From NCBI RefSeq assembly GCF_029143285.1, contig NZ_JAPDSH010000003.1, positions 1 through 64,000 on the forward strand: a DNA stretch of 64,000 nucleotides. The letters run 5' to 3'. Positions 1-8,154 of this stretch are shown here, in pieces; position 1 is the stretch's first letter; each line of letters starts with the position of its first letter. A program made the translations under genes and the position numbers. The notes beneath the pieces were generated by a model. It was given only the letters and a program-made list of their open reading frames with translations, was not told the DNA's origin and searched no databases. Source of the stretch: Vagococcus proximus (lineage in GTDB: Bacteria > Bacillota > Bacilli > Lactobacillales > Vagococcaceae).

Positions 1-1249
1 CAGGCATTACTGGTTCTGGTCGTTTATTACCAATGTAAATAACAATTGTTGCTGTTTCTGTTCCCTCAACACTTACGTAATGCGGTGTTTCATCAATTTG
101 ATAGCCATCTGGTGCCTTTGTTTCAATTAATTTATACTCTCCAACAAGCATTCTTTTGGCTGTAAATCCGTGCCCATCTTCTCCGACAACAATATGATCT
201 ACCACATTCCCAGTACTATCATATACATCAAATTCTGCACCCGCCAATAATAAATTCTCATCATCTTCGTCATGCTTGATAACTTCTATTTTCCCCGCAT
301 CTTCTCCGACACCTGAACCACCACCACTTAGGACAACTTCTTTATAAGCATCTTCAGTTACTGGATTCCCATCTTCATTGGCTTTTAAATTAACATCATT
401 TCTAAATACTGTTGTTTTTCCGTTTTGTAAATACTCAATACCTTCTTTTAAAGTACTTGTATAAAGAACTTGAACCGGACGCTTTAATTCCCCATTAAAT
501 GTCATTATAAACGATCCCGTACTTTGATTAATTGATAAATTATACACAGCTGTAGGAACTTCTTCTTGATCTACACCACCATCTTTATAAGTTAATCTAA
601 ATGAGCCTTCATCAATCGAATGATACTCAGGATTAGCAAAACTATCTGACACTACTGTATCAGTTAGCGTTCTTGATGCTGGATTAATTAATAAGTTCCA
701 CATAATTTGATGGTAATGCCCTTGTTCGTCTGGTTCTCCAATTACCCATCCATTTTTAGCAACAAAACTCGCTCGGTTTGGATCAGGGCGATTACCATGA
801 ACCGCGAAAGAAATCTCTCCACATTTATTGTTTGGATGTTCTTTAAAATAACCATTCCACGTAATCGTTCCCGTAGCTTCACCTTTTTTCCCACTAAAAT
901 GACCTACAACATTGTTATTACTATCTAGAATATCAAATTCTGTGTCTGCGTCTAAAACACTATTTGGTGGTAATGTTACAGTAGTCGTGTCTCCATTTTC
1001 AATATCTACCTTATCATCAATACACCATTCATAATTAATTCCGACTGGATTTCCTTCATGCCACGCATTCGGATCATCTGTTGGGAGTGTTTCACCATTA
1101 TTACCGGTTGCATTTCCCCCATGAAATCCTGGTATATCAATAGTCTTAAATGTCGCTCCCCCCATATCATTCACTTGTGTGGCTAAACTTGCTAATGGTG
1201 ATATTACTGAGATTATCATCACCATCAATACTGTCATAAATTTTCTCAT
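1..1249 (-). CDS. Cna/SpaA-type surface adhesin, 5' part only
   Basis: The reading frame is open from an ATG at 1249 to the left edge (about 416 codons); the C-terminus lies outside the window, so a sortase motif cannot be checked. The start follows a strong GAAGGGG ribosome site. Residues 1-23 form a signal peptide (MRKFM then a hydrophobic run). The middle (about 30-300) resembles the paired Ig-like adhesive domains of collagen-binding MSCRAMM proteins. From about residue 320 there is a SpaA/Cna-B prealbumin-like domain opening with GKIEVIKHD and containing YKLIETKAPDGY, whose Glu is the usual isopeptide-bond residue, followed by the next spacer. By family it should be an extracellular, wall-anchored adhesin or pilin. 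It stands alone upstream, with a long leader. Family assignment is secure, ligand unknown. Confidence 0.85.
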   Translation of the reverse strand, partial: MRKFMTVLMVMIISVISPLASLATQVNDMGGATFKTIDIPGFHGGNATGNNGETLPTDDPNAWHEGNPVGINYEWCIDDKVDIENGDTTTVTLPPNSVLDADTEFDILDSNNNVVGHFSGKKGEATGTITWNGYFKEHPNNKCGEISFAVHGNRPDPNRASFVAKNGWVIGEPDEQGHYHQIMWNLLINPASRTLTDTVVSDSFANPEYHSIDEGSFRLTYKDGGVDQEEVPTAVYNLSINQSTGSFIMTFNGELKRPVQVLYTSTLKEGIEYLQNGKTTVFRNDVNLKANEDGNPVTEDAYKEVVLSGGGSGVGEDAGKIEVIKHDEDDENLLLAGAEFDVYDSTGNVVDHIVVGEDGHGFTAKRMLVGEYKLIETKAPDGYQIDETPHYVSVEGTETATIVIYIGNKRPEPVMP

Positions 1250-1304
1250 AAAAAATCCCCTTCTTTCTTAAATCAGCATATCTGATATAGACTATTAAAT
1301 TTTT

Positions 1305-1328
1305 CTTATAAACAAAATTGTTTATAAG
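1305..1328. promoter_or_regulatory. Palindrome upstream of the adhesin gene
   Basis: Two 11-base arms, CTTATAAACAA and TTGTTTATAAG, are separated by two bases, about 60 bases upstream of the adhesin start. A partial second copy (ATAAACAAAATTATA) follows at 1336-1350. This looks like a dyad operator for a repressor or activator of the adhesin; the regulator is unknown. The rest of 1350-1620 is AT-rich with a run of A at 1409-1421 and shows no gene that I can support. Confidence 0.35.
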
Positions 1329-1621
1329 GGTCCTAATATAAACAAAATTATATAGCATCTCTCCTATAATTTTGTATTTATTTTTCAGAATATTAATAAT
1401 TTTTTTACAAAAAAAAAAAAATATATAGAAAGTAGTGACTAAATAAAAGATGCCCTATATAATGAACAACTCACATCAAAATTATGTATATATTCTCGTG
1501 AGTCATATGAAGCATGCATTTCTTTTAGTCTCTGTTGGAAGTATTTTTGGATTACGTAGACAAAGATGAGTTATCTAGGTTAATTTGACAAATAATATCA
1601 AATTAGATTTTTTATGTCTTC

Positions 1622-1652
1622 AAAAAAAGTGCTAATCGAGTGATTAGCACTT
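1622..1652 (-). terminator. Terminator of the second dlt cluster
   Basis: On the minus strand a GTGCTAATC / GATTAGCAC stem with a four-base loop is followed by seven T. It sits directly after the stop codon of the DltD-like gene. Confidence 0.85.
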
Positions 1653-2781
1653 ACTTCTTTCTTAATTTTGAAATTTCTTCCCTATGAATGTCACTTTTTT
1701 CTTCAATAAAAACTTCATGTCTTTTTGATAAATTATCCCAGTACATCGCTTCTTTATCATCTTTTTTACTTGGAGATGTCTCTGCCATCAAATAATAGGC
1801 TAAAATTTCTGACAATTTTTCAGAACCTTGCAATGTAAGGTGAGCATAGTTTTGATAGTCACCATAATCATCAAAATTCAAAAGTTTTAGATTTTCTTCA
1901 TCCATAAAATCAATAAACATAATCCCTTTACTTATACACTTTTGCTTTAATGAGGTCATTTCAACTTCGTTATTAGAAAATGACGGCATTGATATGACTA
2001 CTAAGGAAATACCCTTTTTATCTAATATTTTTTTTACATTTAATAACTCTTTTACATCCTCATCCGATACAGGTACTGGTTCCTTCCCTGTTAACTTAAG
2101 CGTTTTAGCATTACTTGTCTTCATATCAATTGGTCTTAAATTAGTATAGCCCAAAGCACTTTCTTCATAAGGGTATGATTTCATGCCTTTTTTTAAACGA
2201 AAAAGCTCTACCTTATCAATATCATTAACATTTTGAGCATAGGTTAACATTTGACTCATCGGATTTCTCAAAACCTCTGTCAACTCATTTGATAATCCAC
2301 GTTCTTTTAAAGAATCTAAAAAATCTATTTTTTCTTTGCGCGTTGGTAGCAAATCAATACCATACTTATAATATTCTGGTCTTGTTCCATGCTGTGGCTC
2401 AGTAGCTAAATTCCATCCTAAACCTTCTACAACAACAACTTTAGGCTTAAACCTATCTGTATAACTATCTATTAACTCAGCTGTTAAGTATATAGGCTGT
2501 GCTGCTGAACCTAGATTCAAGCCCGAAAAACCGCTATGCTTATACACAGTACTCGGAGATATTCCCAACTGAACTTTACTTTCACCCATATAAAGCACGT
2601 CAACTTGATGATTATCTTTTTCCAATTCTTTTATTTGTTTCATTCTAGTGAAAACTTGACCATCTCTTTCTTTAAAATTAACCGTCGTCAAATTGTACGT
2701 TACTTGTAATCCAATGGCTAAGATAATCAAAGAGATAACAATCGGGCCTAATTTCTCAACAGTATTTATTAATCCCTTAAT
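1651..2781 (-). CDS. SGNH-like protein in the dltD position (DltD-like)
   Basis: Last gene of the second dlt cluster. It has one N-terminal membrane segment (GPIVISLIILAIGL) and a soluble domain with GESKVQ near the start and an Asp/His-containing DYQNYAHLTLQG near the end, the layout of SGNH-hydrolase-like partners of MBOAT acyltransferases. It is shorter (about 376 residues) than the canonical DltD at 54410-55675 (421) and lacks that protein's GSSEFS and HIGWRGW motifs, so it is not simply a second DltD. Start: no ATG/GTG fits. A TTG at 2730 would cut the membrane segment; a good GAGAGGG site sits nine bases before an in-frame ATT at 2781, chosen here. Inferred role: moving an acyl group from DltC/DltB to an extracellular acceptor. 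Confidence 0.7.
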   Translation of the reverse strand: MKGLINTVEKLGPIVISLIILAIGLQVTYNLTTVNFKERDGQVFTRMKQIKELEKDNHQVDVLYMGESKVQLGISPSTVYKHSGFSGLNLGSAAQPIYLTAELIDSYTDRFKPKVVVVEGLGWNLATEPQHGTRPEYYKYGIDLLPTRKEKIDFLDSLKERGLSNELTEVLRNPMSQMLTYAQNVNDIDKVELFRLKKGMKSYPYEESALGYTNLRPIDMKTSNAKTLKLTGKEPVPVSDEDVKELLNVKKILDKKGISLVVISMPSFSNNEVEMTSLKQKCISKGIMFIDFMDEENLKLLNFDDYGDYQNYAHLTLQGSEKLSEILAYYLMAETSPSKKDDKEAMYWDNLSKRHEVFIEEKSDIHREEISKLRKK

Positions 2782-2818
2782 AGTAACTCACCCTCTCTTG
2801 ACACTAAATCGTATAAAA

Positions 2819-3049
2819 TTATTCACTCATTTTTTCGATTATTTTTTGAGGAGTTGCCCATTCTGCTTTTTTAAATTTAGTTACATGAACCTTTTTACCA
2901 CATTTCTCTTCTAACTCAATTAATAATTGAACAGCCGATAGCGAATCAAATAAACCTTCTTCAAATAAATCTAGTTCTAAATCTTCCTTTACCTCATCCG
3001 TACCTGTTAAATCTTCTAATATGTCTAAAATTTGTTCTGTTAAATCCAT
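2819..3049 (-). CDS. dltC: Acyl/D-alanyl carrier protein, second copy
   Basis: A 76-residue acyl-carrier protein with the DSL motif (Ser36 from the chosen start), the site for 4'-phosphopantetheine. It aligns without gaps to the DltC encoded at 55675-55911 through MxLxxxxLDILExLTGT. An ATG at 3058 directly abuts GGAGG; the ATG at 3049 has nine bases of spacing and matches the other DltC start, so 3049 is preferred. It sits between dltB and the DltD-like gene and should carry the amino acid activated by the DltA of this cluster to the membrane acyltransferase. Confidence 0.9.
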   Translation of the reverse strand: MDLTEQILDILEDLTGTDEVKEDLELDLFEEGLFDSLSAVQLLIELEEKCGKKVHVTKFKKAEWATPQKIIEKMSE

Positions 3050-3067
3050 TTTAATCATCCTCCATTT

Positions 3068-4348
3068 TTATAATAATTTATCTAAAAATCCTGAAAATAA
3101 TAATAACCCAAATGCAACTGCATTAAACGTTAAAAAGATCGCAAAAACATGTGTTAATTTATTACTAGGTAACCAAATTTTCTTTTTACGTTTATTTTTT
3201 CTTTTAAATCTAATCCACCAGTCTGTCAGACAAATTAATGAAGCGTGGTATAAACCATAAACCAAATAATACCAAGTTATCCCATGCCAGATAGCCATTA
3301 AAAGAAATAGTACAAAATAACCAATATTTGATGTTACAATTCTACTTTTGAATACACGTTTTTTTAAAAGTGTCATCATCAATCTCATATAAACATAATC
3401 TCTGAACCATGTCGAAAGTGATATATGCCATCTTTCCCAAAAATCTTTAATATTATGGCTGATAAATGGCTTGTTAAAGTTAATCGGAGTATCATAGCCC
3501 ATAATTCGACTTGTACCTACAGCAAATAGGCTATACCCTGCAAAGTCAAAGAATAGATATAATGTATAAGAATACATCACACCTACTAGTGGCCAAGACA
3601 GACCACCTGCTGCTAAAGCTTGCTCTTGGAAAGGCACCAATAAAAACTTATCAATTAAAATTGCTAAAATAAATTTATACAATAATCCTTTATAAATCAT
3701 ATGAACCCCACTATATAACATTGCGTCATATGTTTTTTTATCAGGGACATTTAGTAAATCTTCTTCAAATCTTTCATAACGATCAATTGGACCTGAAGAT
3801 ATGGTTGGGAAAAAAATTAAAAACTGAAAAAAATTTCTCGCTTGATAATCCGTAATCATCTCATCTCTAATATCCATTACCATTTGTACTGATTTAAAAG
3901 TTAAATAAGAAATACCTAAAAAACCAACAAGACTCGCAACAGTATCTAAGTTATTTGTTGTTAAGAGACTCGGATTTTTTAAACTCAAACTTTTTATAAA
4001 TGGAATTATCTTAACTATTATCAACGGTAACAGTGCCATTAAGACTGCTAGATAAAAGATTACCGTACTATTCTTACTTTTTCTATAATGAAAATATCCC
4101 GTTATTAATAGTATTTGCCAAATTAAATACATGATTAATGCAATCGCTGTAGGATAGCCTGGTCCGCCAAAACTAATGTATAAGAAAAATACTGTAATTA
4201 GATTTTGATACCACATAAATTTTTTCCCACGTTTCAACTGAATAATTAATGGGATCAAGGCTAATAATAATAAAATAAAGTATATAGGTGATTCATACGG
4301 TGTCATGTACATAAAACTTTCATCAAATTTAAGTAGAGCCTCATTCAC
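3068..4348 (-). CDS. dltB: MBOAT acyltransferase DltB, second copy
   Basis: A 426-residue polytopic membrane protein of the MBOAT family, nearly the same length as the canonical copy (427). The signature FWERWHISLSTWFRDYVYM and the later WHGITWYYLVYGLYHA carry the two conserved histidines. It should move the aminoacyl group from DltC across the membrane toward a teichoic acid or other acceptor. Its start overlaps the dltA stop by one base, so the two are translationally coupled. Weaker similarity at the N-terminus is the only clear departure from the canonical DltB. Confidence 0.95.
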   Translation of the reverse strand: MNEALLKFDESFMYMTPYESPIYFILLLLALIPLIIQLKRGKKFMWYQNLITVFFLYISFGGPGYPTAIALIMYLIWQILLITGYFHYRKSKNSTVIFYLAVLMALLPLIIVKIIPFIKSLSLKNPSLLTTNNLDTVASLVGFLGISYLTFKSVQMVMDIRDEMITDYQARNFFQFLIFFPTISSGPIDRYERFEEDLLNVPDKKTYDAMLYSGVHMIYKGLLYKFILAILIDKFLLVPFQEQALAAGGLSWPLVGVMYSYTLYLFFDFAGYSLFAVGTSRIMGYDTPINFNKPFISHNIKDFWERWHISLSTWFRDYVYMRLMMTLLKKRVFKSRIVTSNIGYFVLFLLMAIWHGITWYYLVYGLYHASLICLTDWWIRFKRKNKRKKKIWLPSNKLTHVFAIFLTFNAVAFGLLLFSGFLDKLL

Positions 4349-5868
4349 TAATCGTTCACCTCACTAATTAAATGCTTACGATCAATTTTTCCATTTTGAG
4401 TTAAAGGAAGTTCATCTCTAAAAATAAAAGTTTGCGGAATCATATACTCCATTACTAATTCTTTCATTTCATTCTTTATATATTTAGCTAAATGAAATTC
4501 TTTTTCAAAATCATGGTGTTCTGGAATAATATAGGCAACCAACCTCTGTACTTTAAAATCTTTGTACTTCGGCACAACCGTAGCTGACTTGACATATTTA
4601 TTTTTCCTTAAATGATACTCTATATCTTCTAACTCCATGCGATAACCATGGAATTTAATTTGAAAATCAATTCTTCCACGATAATATACTATGCCATCTT
4701 CAATTATAGCAGCGTCACCCGTATGGTAAGCTGGGGTACCCTCATAATCAAAGAAAACCTCATTTGTTTTCTCTGAATTATTGATATAGCCTTTAGAGAC
4801 TGTTGGTCCCGCTATAATTAATTCTCCTTTTTCACCATCTGGCAAACGCTTGCCTTCTAACATAGTAAACATATCTGTTCCTGGTTTTATGTAACCAATT
4901 GGTAGGCGATCCATTTTATTTAACAACTCTTGTGTAATTTCAATTTTAGTTACAATAACTGTTGCTTCAGTAGGACCATATGCATTATAAGTTTTAGCAT
5001 TTGGGAACCTCTTAACTAGTTCACTTGCTGTTTTATGTTTTAATTCTTCTCCAGCTAATAAAAATTTTCTTAAATTAGGATAATTACTTCCATTGAAATC
5101 ATCATTCATCAAACAAATTTCAACAAATGATGGTGTTGAAATCCATACATCTAATTCGGATTCTTCTAAACGGTTAAATAATACTTCGTAATCAGAAATT
5201 AGTTCTTTTGTTATTGGAATCAACACGCCACCCATCAACAAACTACTATATGTTATCATTACCGATACATCGAATGAATAAGGAACTTGAGCTAAAAAAT
5301 TATCTCCTTCTTTAAAATCAAAGTCACTAACACACCATTCTAAGAAATTAATTAAATTAGAATAACTTATTTGAACTCCTTTAGGAACTCCAGTTGTCCC
5401 TGAAGTGAAGATAATATAGATAGTTTCGTCATCAGTTACAGGCTTAATACTTTTTTCTAACACTAATTCCTCACTCATCACTTGCTCAGCTTCCACTTTT
5501 GTTATAACTGAGATCAACTTCTCATCTACAGGCCAATCATTCCATGTGATAACTGCTTCACAATCTGATACCTCAATCATCAACTCAATACGATCGATTG
5601 GAGTTTGATTATCAACTGGTGCATAGGCATGGCCCGATTTCATACATGCAATATAAGAAACAAACATTTGATGCTCCATACCACCATATATTAAGATTGT
5701 TTTATTTTTTTTATAACGTTGAGCAAGTAGTACAGCTAAAGTATCGGATTCTCTTTTTAATTGCCCATATGTATAAGTAAAATCTCCATCTTTAAAACAA
5801 ATTTTATTTGGTTCTTCACGTGCAATCTTATTTAATTGTGTGACTATTTTATTCATATTATCCACCAT
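4348..5868 (-). CDS. dltA: DltA-type amino acid-[carrier] ligase, second copy
   Basis: A 506-residue adenylation enzyme (ANL superfamily) with the P-loop FTSGTTGVPKG, the YNAYGPTEATV motif, YHTGD and the C-terminal catalytic lysine region (LTQNGKIDRKH). It should activate an amino acid with ATP and load DltC. The pocket differs from the canonical copy at 57221-58732: the cysteine of FLFCGEEL (residue 268 there; Cys269 in the Bacillus cereus enzyme), which selects for D-alanine, is Ala272 here (FLLAGEEL), and the Asp of FDLSVMD is Ile (FDVSVMI). Substrate may therefore not be D-Ala. The start is uncertain: ATG at 5868 or at 5856, the latter preceded by GGTGG. Confidence 0.93.
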   Translation of the reverse strand: MVDNMNKIVTQLNKIAREEPNKICFKDGDFTYTYGQLKRESDTLAVLLAQRYKKNKTILIYGGMEHQMFVSYIACMKSGHAYAPVDNQTPIDRIELMIEVSDCEAVITWNDWPVDEKLISVITKVEAEQVMSEELVLEKSIKPVTDDETIYIIFTSGTTGVPKGVQISYSNLINFLEWCVSDFDFKEGDNFLAQVPYSFDVSVMITYSSLLMGGVLIPITKELISDYEVLFNRLEESELDVWISTPSFVEICLMNDDFNGSNYPNLRKFLLAGEELKHKTASELVKRFPNAKTYNAYGPTEATVIVTKIEITQELLNKMDRLPIGYIKPGTDMFTMLEGKRLPDGEKGELIIAGPTVSKGYINNSEKTNEVFFDYEGTPAYHTGDAAIIEDGIVYYRGRIDFQIKFHGYRMELEDIEYHLRKNKYVKSATVVPKYKDFKVQRLVAYIIPEHHDFEKEFHLAKYIKNEMKELVMEYMIPQTFIFRDELPLTQNGKIDRKHLISEVND

Positions 5869-5883
5869 CAGACTTTCTTTCTA

Positions 5884-6027
5884 TTAAAATTCGGTATATA
5901 CAAAGTCAGGAACATCTCCACCAATAACAAAAACATACACATATAATAGTAGTAATAAAATTACACTATATAATATAGTTTTATAAAAAAAAGCCCCTAA
6001 TCTTCTCCAGTTACTTTTATTGGACAT
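5884..6027 (-). CDS. dltX: DltX small membrane protein, second copy
   Basis: A 47-residue ORF starting MSNKSNWRRLGAFFYKTI, followed by one hydrophobic helix and the ending DVPDFVYTEF. The C-terminal F-V/I-Y-x-E-F is the DltX signature (the canonical copy ends SFIYNEF). A GAGAGGA ribosome site precedes the ATG at 6027. It is directly upstream of dltA, the usual position. DltX is known to associate with the DltB-DltD machinery and to be needed for D-alanylation; its presence argues that this cluster is a functional unit. Confidence 0.9.
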   Translation of the reverse strand: MSNKSNWRRLGAFFYKTILYSVILLLLLYVYVFVIGGDVPDFVYTEF

Positions 6028-6452
6028 AAAGTCTCATCCTCTCACTTGGTTAAACCAATAAATACATTAGTACAATATTTTAATAATATCATAGCATAAA
6101 ATGTAAGTCTACAAAGGTTTTCAGGACTTACACACCCCTATTGTTGTACTCTTACATATGATTAAGAAAATCAAAAAAAGGTTAGTTATAAATACCATAT
6201 TTCCTTTTTTAATAACAAGATAATACGTTAGTAATAGTTTATTTATTTTGTGGAATCTTTCATCTGGATACATAAACCCGCTAGTAATATCTTTACTCAG
6301 CTGAGATAACGTAACGTAAAGAGAATTATTCTTGTCATACCTATATATAACTATCAAAATATGCTCTATCTAAGAGCCTACAGCAAATAACTTTCAACAA
6401 CTAGTGGATTTAAAATAGTACATATATAATAATAGTTTGCTGAGATAAATAA
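6028..6452 (-). promoter_or_regulatory. Leader and promoter region of the second dlt cluster
   Basis: Immediately before dltX is a 13-base dyad, TTGGTTAAACCAA (6046-6058), and upstream of it on the minus strand a possible promoter: TTTGTA, 16 bases, TATGAT (about 6090-6118). The dyad is placed as an operator would be. The rest of the stretch (6121-6357) has only a TTG-started 78-codon frame with no recognisable content, which I do not call a gene. Confidence 0.4.
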
Positions 6453-6818
6453 TCACAATTCTTCCGAAACTATTTTAAATAATACTTCAGAAATTAGGAC
6501 TGAAAATGTTTTACCCTCCTTAGACAAACAACTTCTAAAGGTCACATAAACATTATTTAAATTTACGGGTCTTTTCAATCCAAGATAATTGACAGGTTGA
6601 TGACTATTTGTCTCTCGTCTCGGCTTTTCCTGACCATATGTTATTTTTTGTAAGTACTGACTATCCTCTTTTTCTAATTTAAATACTTGAAGATAATCTA
6701 AGCGTTCCTTCCTTTTTACTGACTCATCAATCAACTGCCACAATTTCTTTTGTAATAAGTATGGGCCGCGTTCATTGCCCCTTCTTGTGATATATCGATT
6801 CAATTGATTACTAAACAT
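6453..6818 (-). CDS. DUF960 family protein
   Basis: 121 residues. The order NRYITRRGNERGPYLLQ, then WQLIDES, then LDYLQVFKLEK and ITYGQEKP matches the DUF960 family, small cytoplasmic proteins common in Gram-positive phages, plasmids and genomic islands. Function unknown. The ATG at 6818 follows GGAGG with good spacing. The C-terminal 40 residues are not covered by the motifs that I recognise. Monocistronic; its presence is consistent with accessory DNA. Confidence 0.75.
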   Translation of the reverse strand: MFSNQLNRYITRRGNERGPYLLQKKLWQLIDESVKRKERLDYLQVFKLEKEDSQYLQKITYGQEKPRRETNSHQPVNYLGLKRPVNLNNVYVTFRSCLSKEGKTFSVLISEVLFKIVSEEL

Positions 6819-6843
6819 TAACTTTCCTCCTAATTTTTATAAT

Positions 6844-6877
6844 AAAAAAGACAACCAACACTTAATGTTAGTTGTCT
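6844..6877 (-). terminator. Terminator after the lipoprotein gene
   Basis: AGACAAC / GTTGTCT stem extended inward (one mismatch) with a TTAAG loop on the minus strand, then six T. It separates the lipoprotein gene from the DUF960 gene. Confidence 0.8.
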
Positions 6878-6953
6878 CATAATTAGAATATGTATTTCAA
6901 AATAAAATAATACTATAACATTTAAGTTTAATTTTCTAACTTAGTTACCGTAT

Positions 6954-7646
6954 TTAAGGCGAAACTATTGTTGCAAAATCCGTCCCTGTATGTCTTGTTT
7001 GAGCATCAATTCTACCATCAGTATAGACTCTAAAAGCTTTCATACCAAATCCGCTTTTTTCAATCGGTGCTGGATCATTTGTTTTAAAGCCAATCGCATA
7101 ATAATCTCCTATTTCATCTGATATTAGCTCCCCACCACCTAATTGCTCGATAATTTCTAGTGTGACATCAGCATTATTTTTAGGCCATTGATCCTTAATA
7201 GCTAATACTCGTTCAGCAGCTTCTTCCGCATTATTTACTTCATTAGAAACTTTCTCCTCTTTATAATCTTCCCAATGTTCCACTCGTCCATCGCCATATG
7301 CTATTGCTGCTTCTGGACTTGCACCTGCTGCTTCTGCTTCTCTGTATCTCTCATGAGCCTGTTCTTCTAAACTTTTAGTACCTGTTGTTGTATTTTCTTT
7401 TTCAATTGACTGTTCTGTACTTTCTTCACTTATATCTGATTCTTTAGATGACTCTTTTTTCATCTTCGATAACTCTTTCTTTAAATCCGTTACCTCTTTT
7501 TTCATTTCTTCTAAATCTTTATCTTGCGTTGTTTCAACCTTCGATGGCATTTCTTCTGTCTTGCTTGTCTTTCCACCTTCGTTTTTTCCACATCCCGTTA
7601 ATAAACATAATACACATAGTGATGATATAACTAACCCTTTTTTCAT
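6954..7646 (-). CDS. Lipoprotein with coiled-coil, unknown function
   Basis: The signal sequence ends in the lipobox LLTGC, so the protein should be lipid-anchored outside the membrane. Residues about 40-75 are a charged heptad-rich coiled coil, followed by a Ser/Glu/Thr-rich linker, an EEQAHERYREAEAAGASPEAAIAYGDG segment found in enterococcal-type lipoproteins, and a C-terminal domain ending AFRVYTDGRIDAQTRHTG. I do not recognise that domain. An ATG at 7658 lies inside the ribosome site (ATGGAGGG), so the ATG at 7646 is the start. It has its own terminator. Confidence 0.8.
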   Translation of the reverse strand: MKKGLVISSLCVLCLLTGCGKNEGGKTSKTEEMPSKVETTQDKDLEEMKKEVTDLKKELSKMKKESSKESDISEESTEQSIEKENTTTGTKSLEEQAHERYREAEAAGASPEAAIAYGDGRVEHWEDYKEEKVSNEVNNAEEAAERVLAIKDQWPKNNADVTLEIIEQLGGGELISDEIGDYYAIGFKTNDPAPIEKSGFGMKAFRVYTDGRIDAQTRHTGTDFATIVSP

Positions 7647-7746
7647 AATACCCTCCATCTTTACCTTGCTCAGCTAGTAATCAAACTCTAACTCATACTA
7701 TTATATCAAAATCAGGTGTAATATTTATTCTAAATTAAAAAAATCC

Positions 7747-7768
7747 CACTATTTATGATACGCATGTC
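7747..7768 (-). repeat. Third copy of the rlmH-end attachment repeat (attB-like)
   Basis: Plus-strand ATTTATGATACGCATGTC (7751-7768) is identical to 13598-13615 and differs by one base from the end of rlmH (21716-21733). Read on the minus strand it still encodes H-A-Y-H-K-stop. No inverted copy adjoins it. It marks the far end of the distal segment of the SCC-like island. Confidence 0.75.
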
Positions 7769-8154
7769 TTTGCAATAAATTGATAATGTCATTACATGCT
7801 ATATATATAAGTATTATAGTTCTTTTACAAAATTGTTCTGATACTTATAAACTTTTTCAATTTGAGATAAATTTCTAGATATATCATCATATATAATTTG
7901 CCCTATTTCTAGCGATTCAATACTAATCTAACAAGCAGTACTCTAGAAAGTTCCTTAGCTCATTTTTATTATTAACAATAAATTAATTAATATGTTTAGA
8001 CTCCTCTTACTCTTATACACATTAGCTTAATAACAAGGAGCTTATTTCGTAAAGTAAATACTCCCCCTTCGAACTCCAGTAACACTCGTCACTAGTCATC
8101 TCTTCATAAACTAAAGACTATCATCGCTCTTTGATTTTTACACCAACTATTTTA
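7769..8154. other. Non-coding stretch with no supported gene
   Basis: AT-rich, many stops in all frames, no clear hairpin terminator for the gene cluster that ends at 8155 and no convincing promoter. It may be decayed sequence next to the attachment repeat. Confidence 0.5.

Noticed and set aside
6121-6357. 78-codon frame on the minus strand
   Set aside because: TTG start without ribosome site, no recognisable domain, AT-rich low-complexity composition; probably non-coding leader of the dlt cluster.
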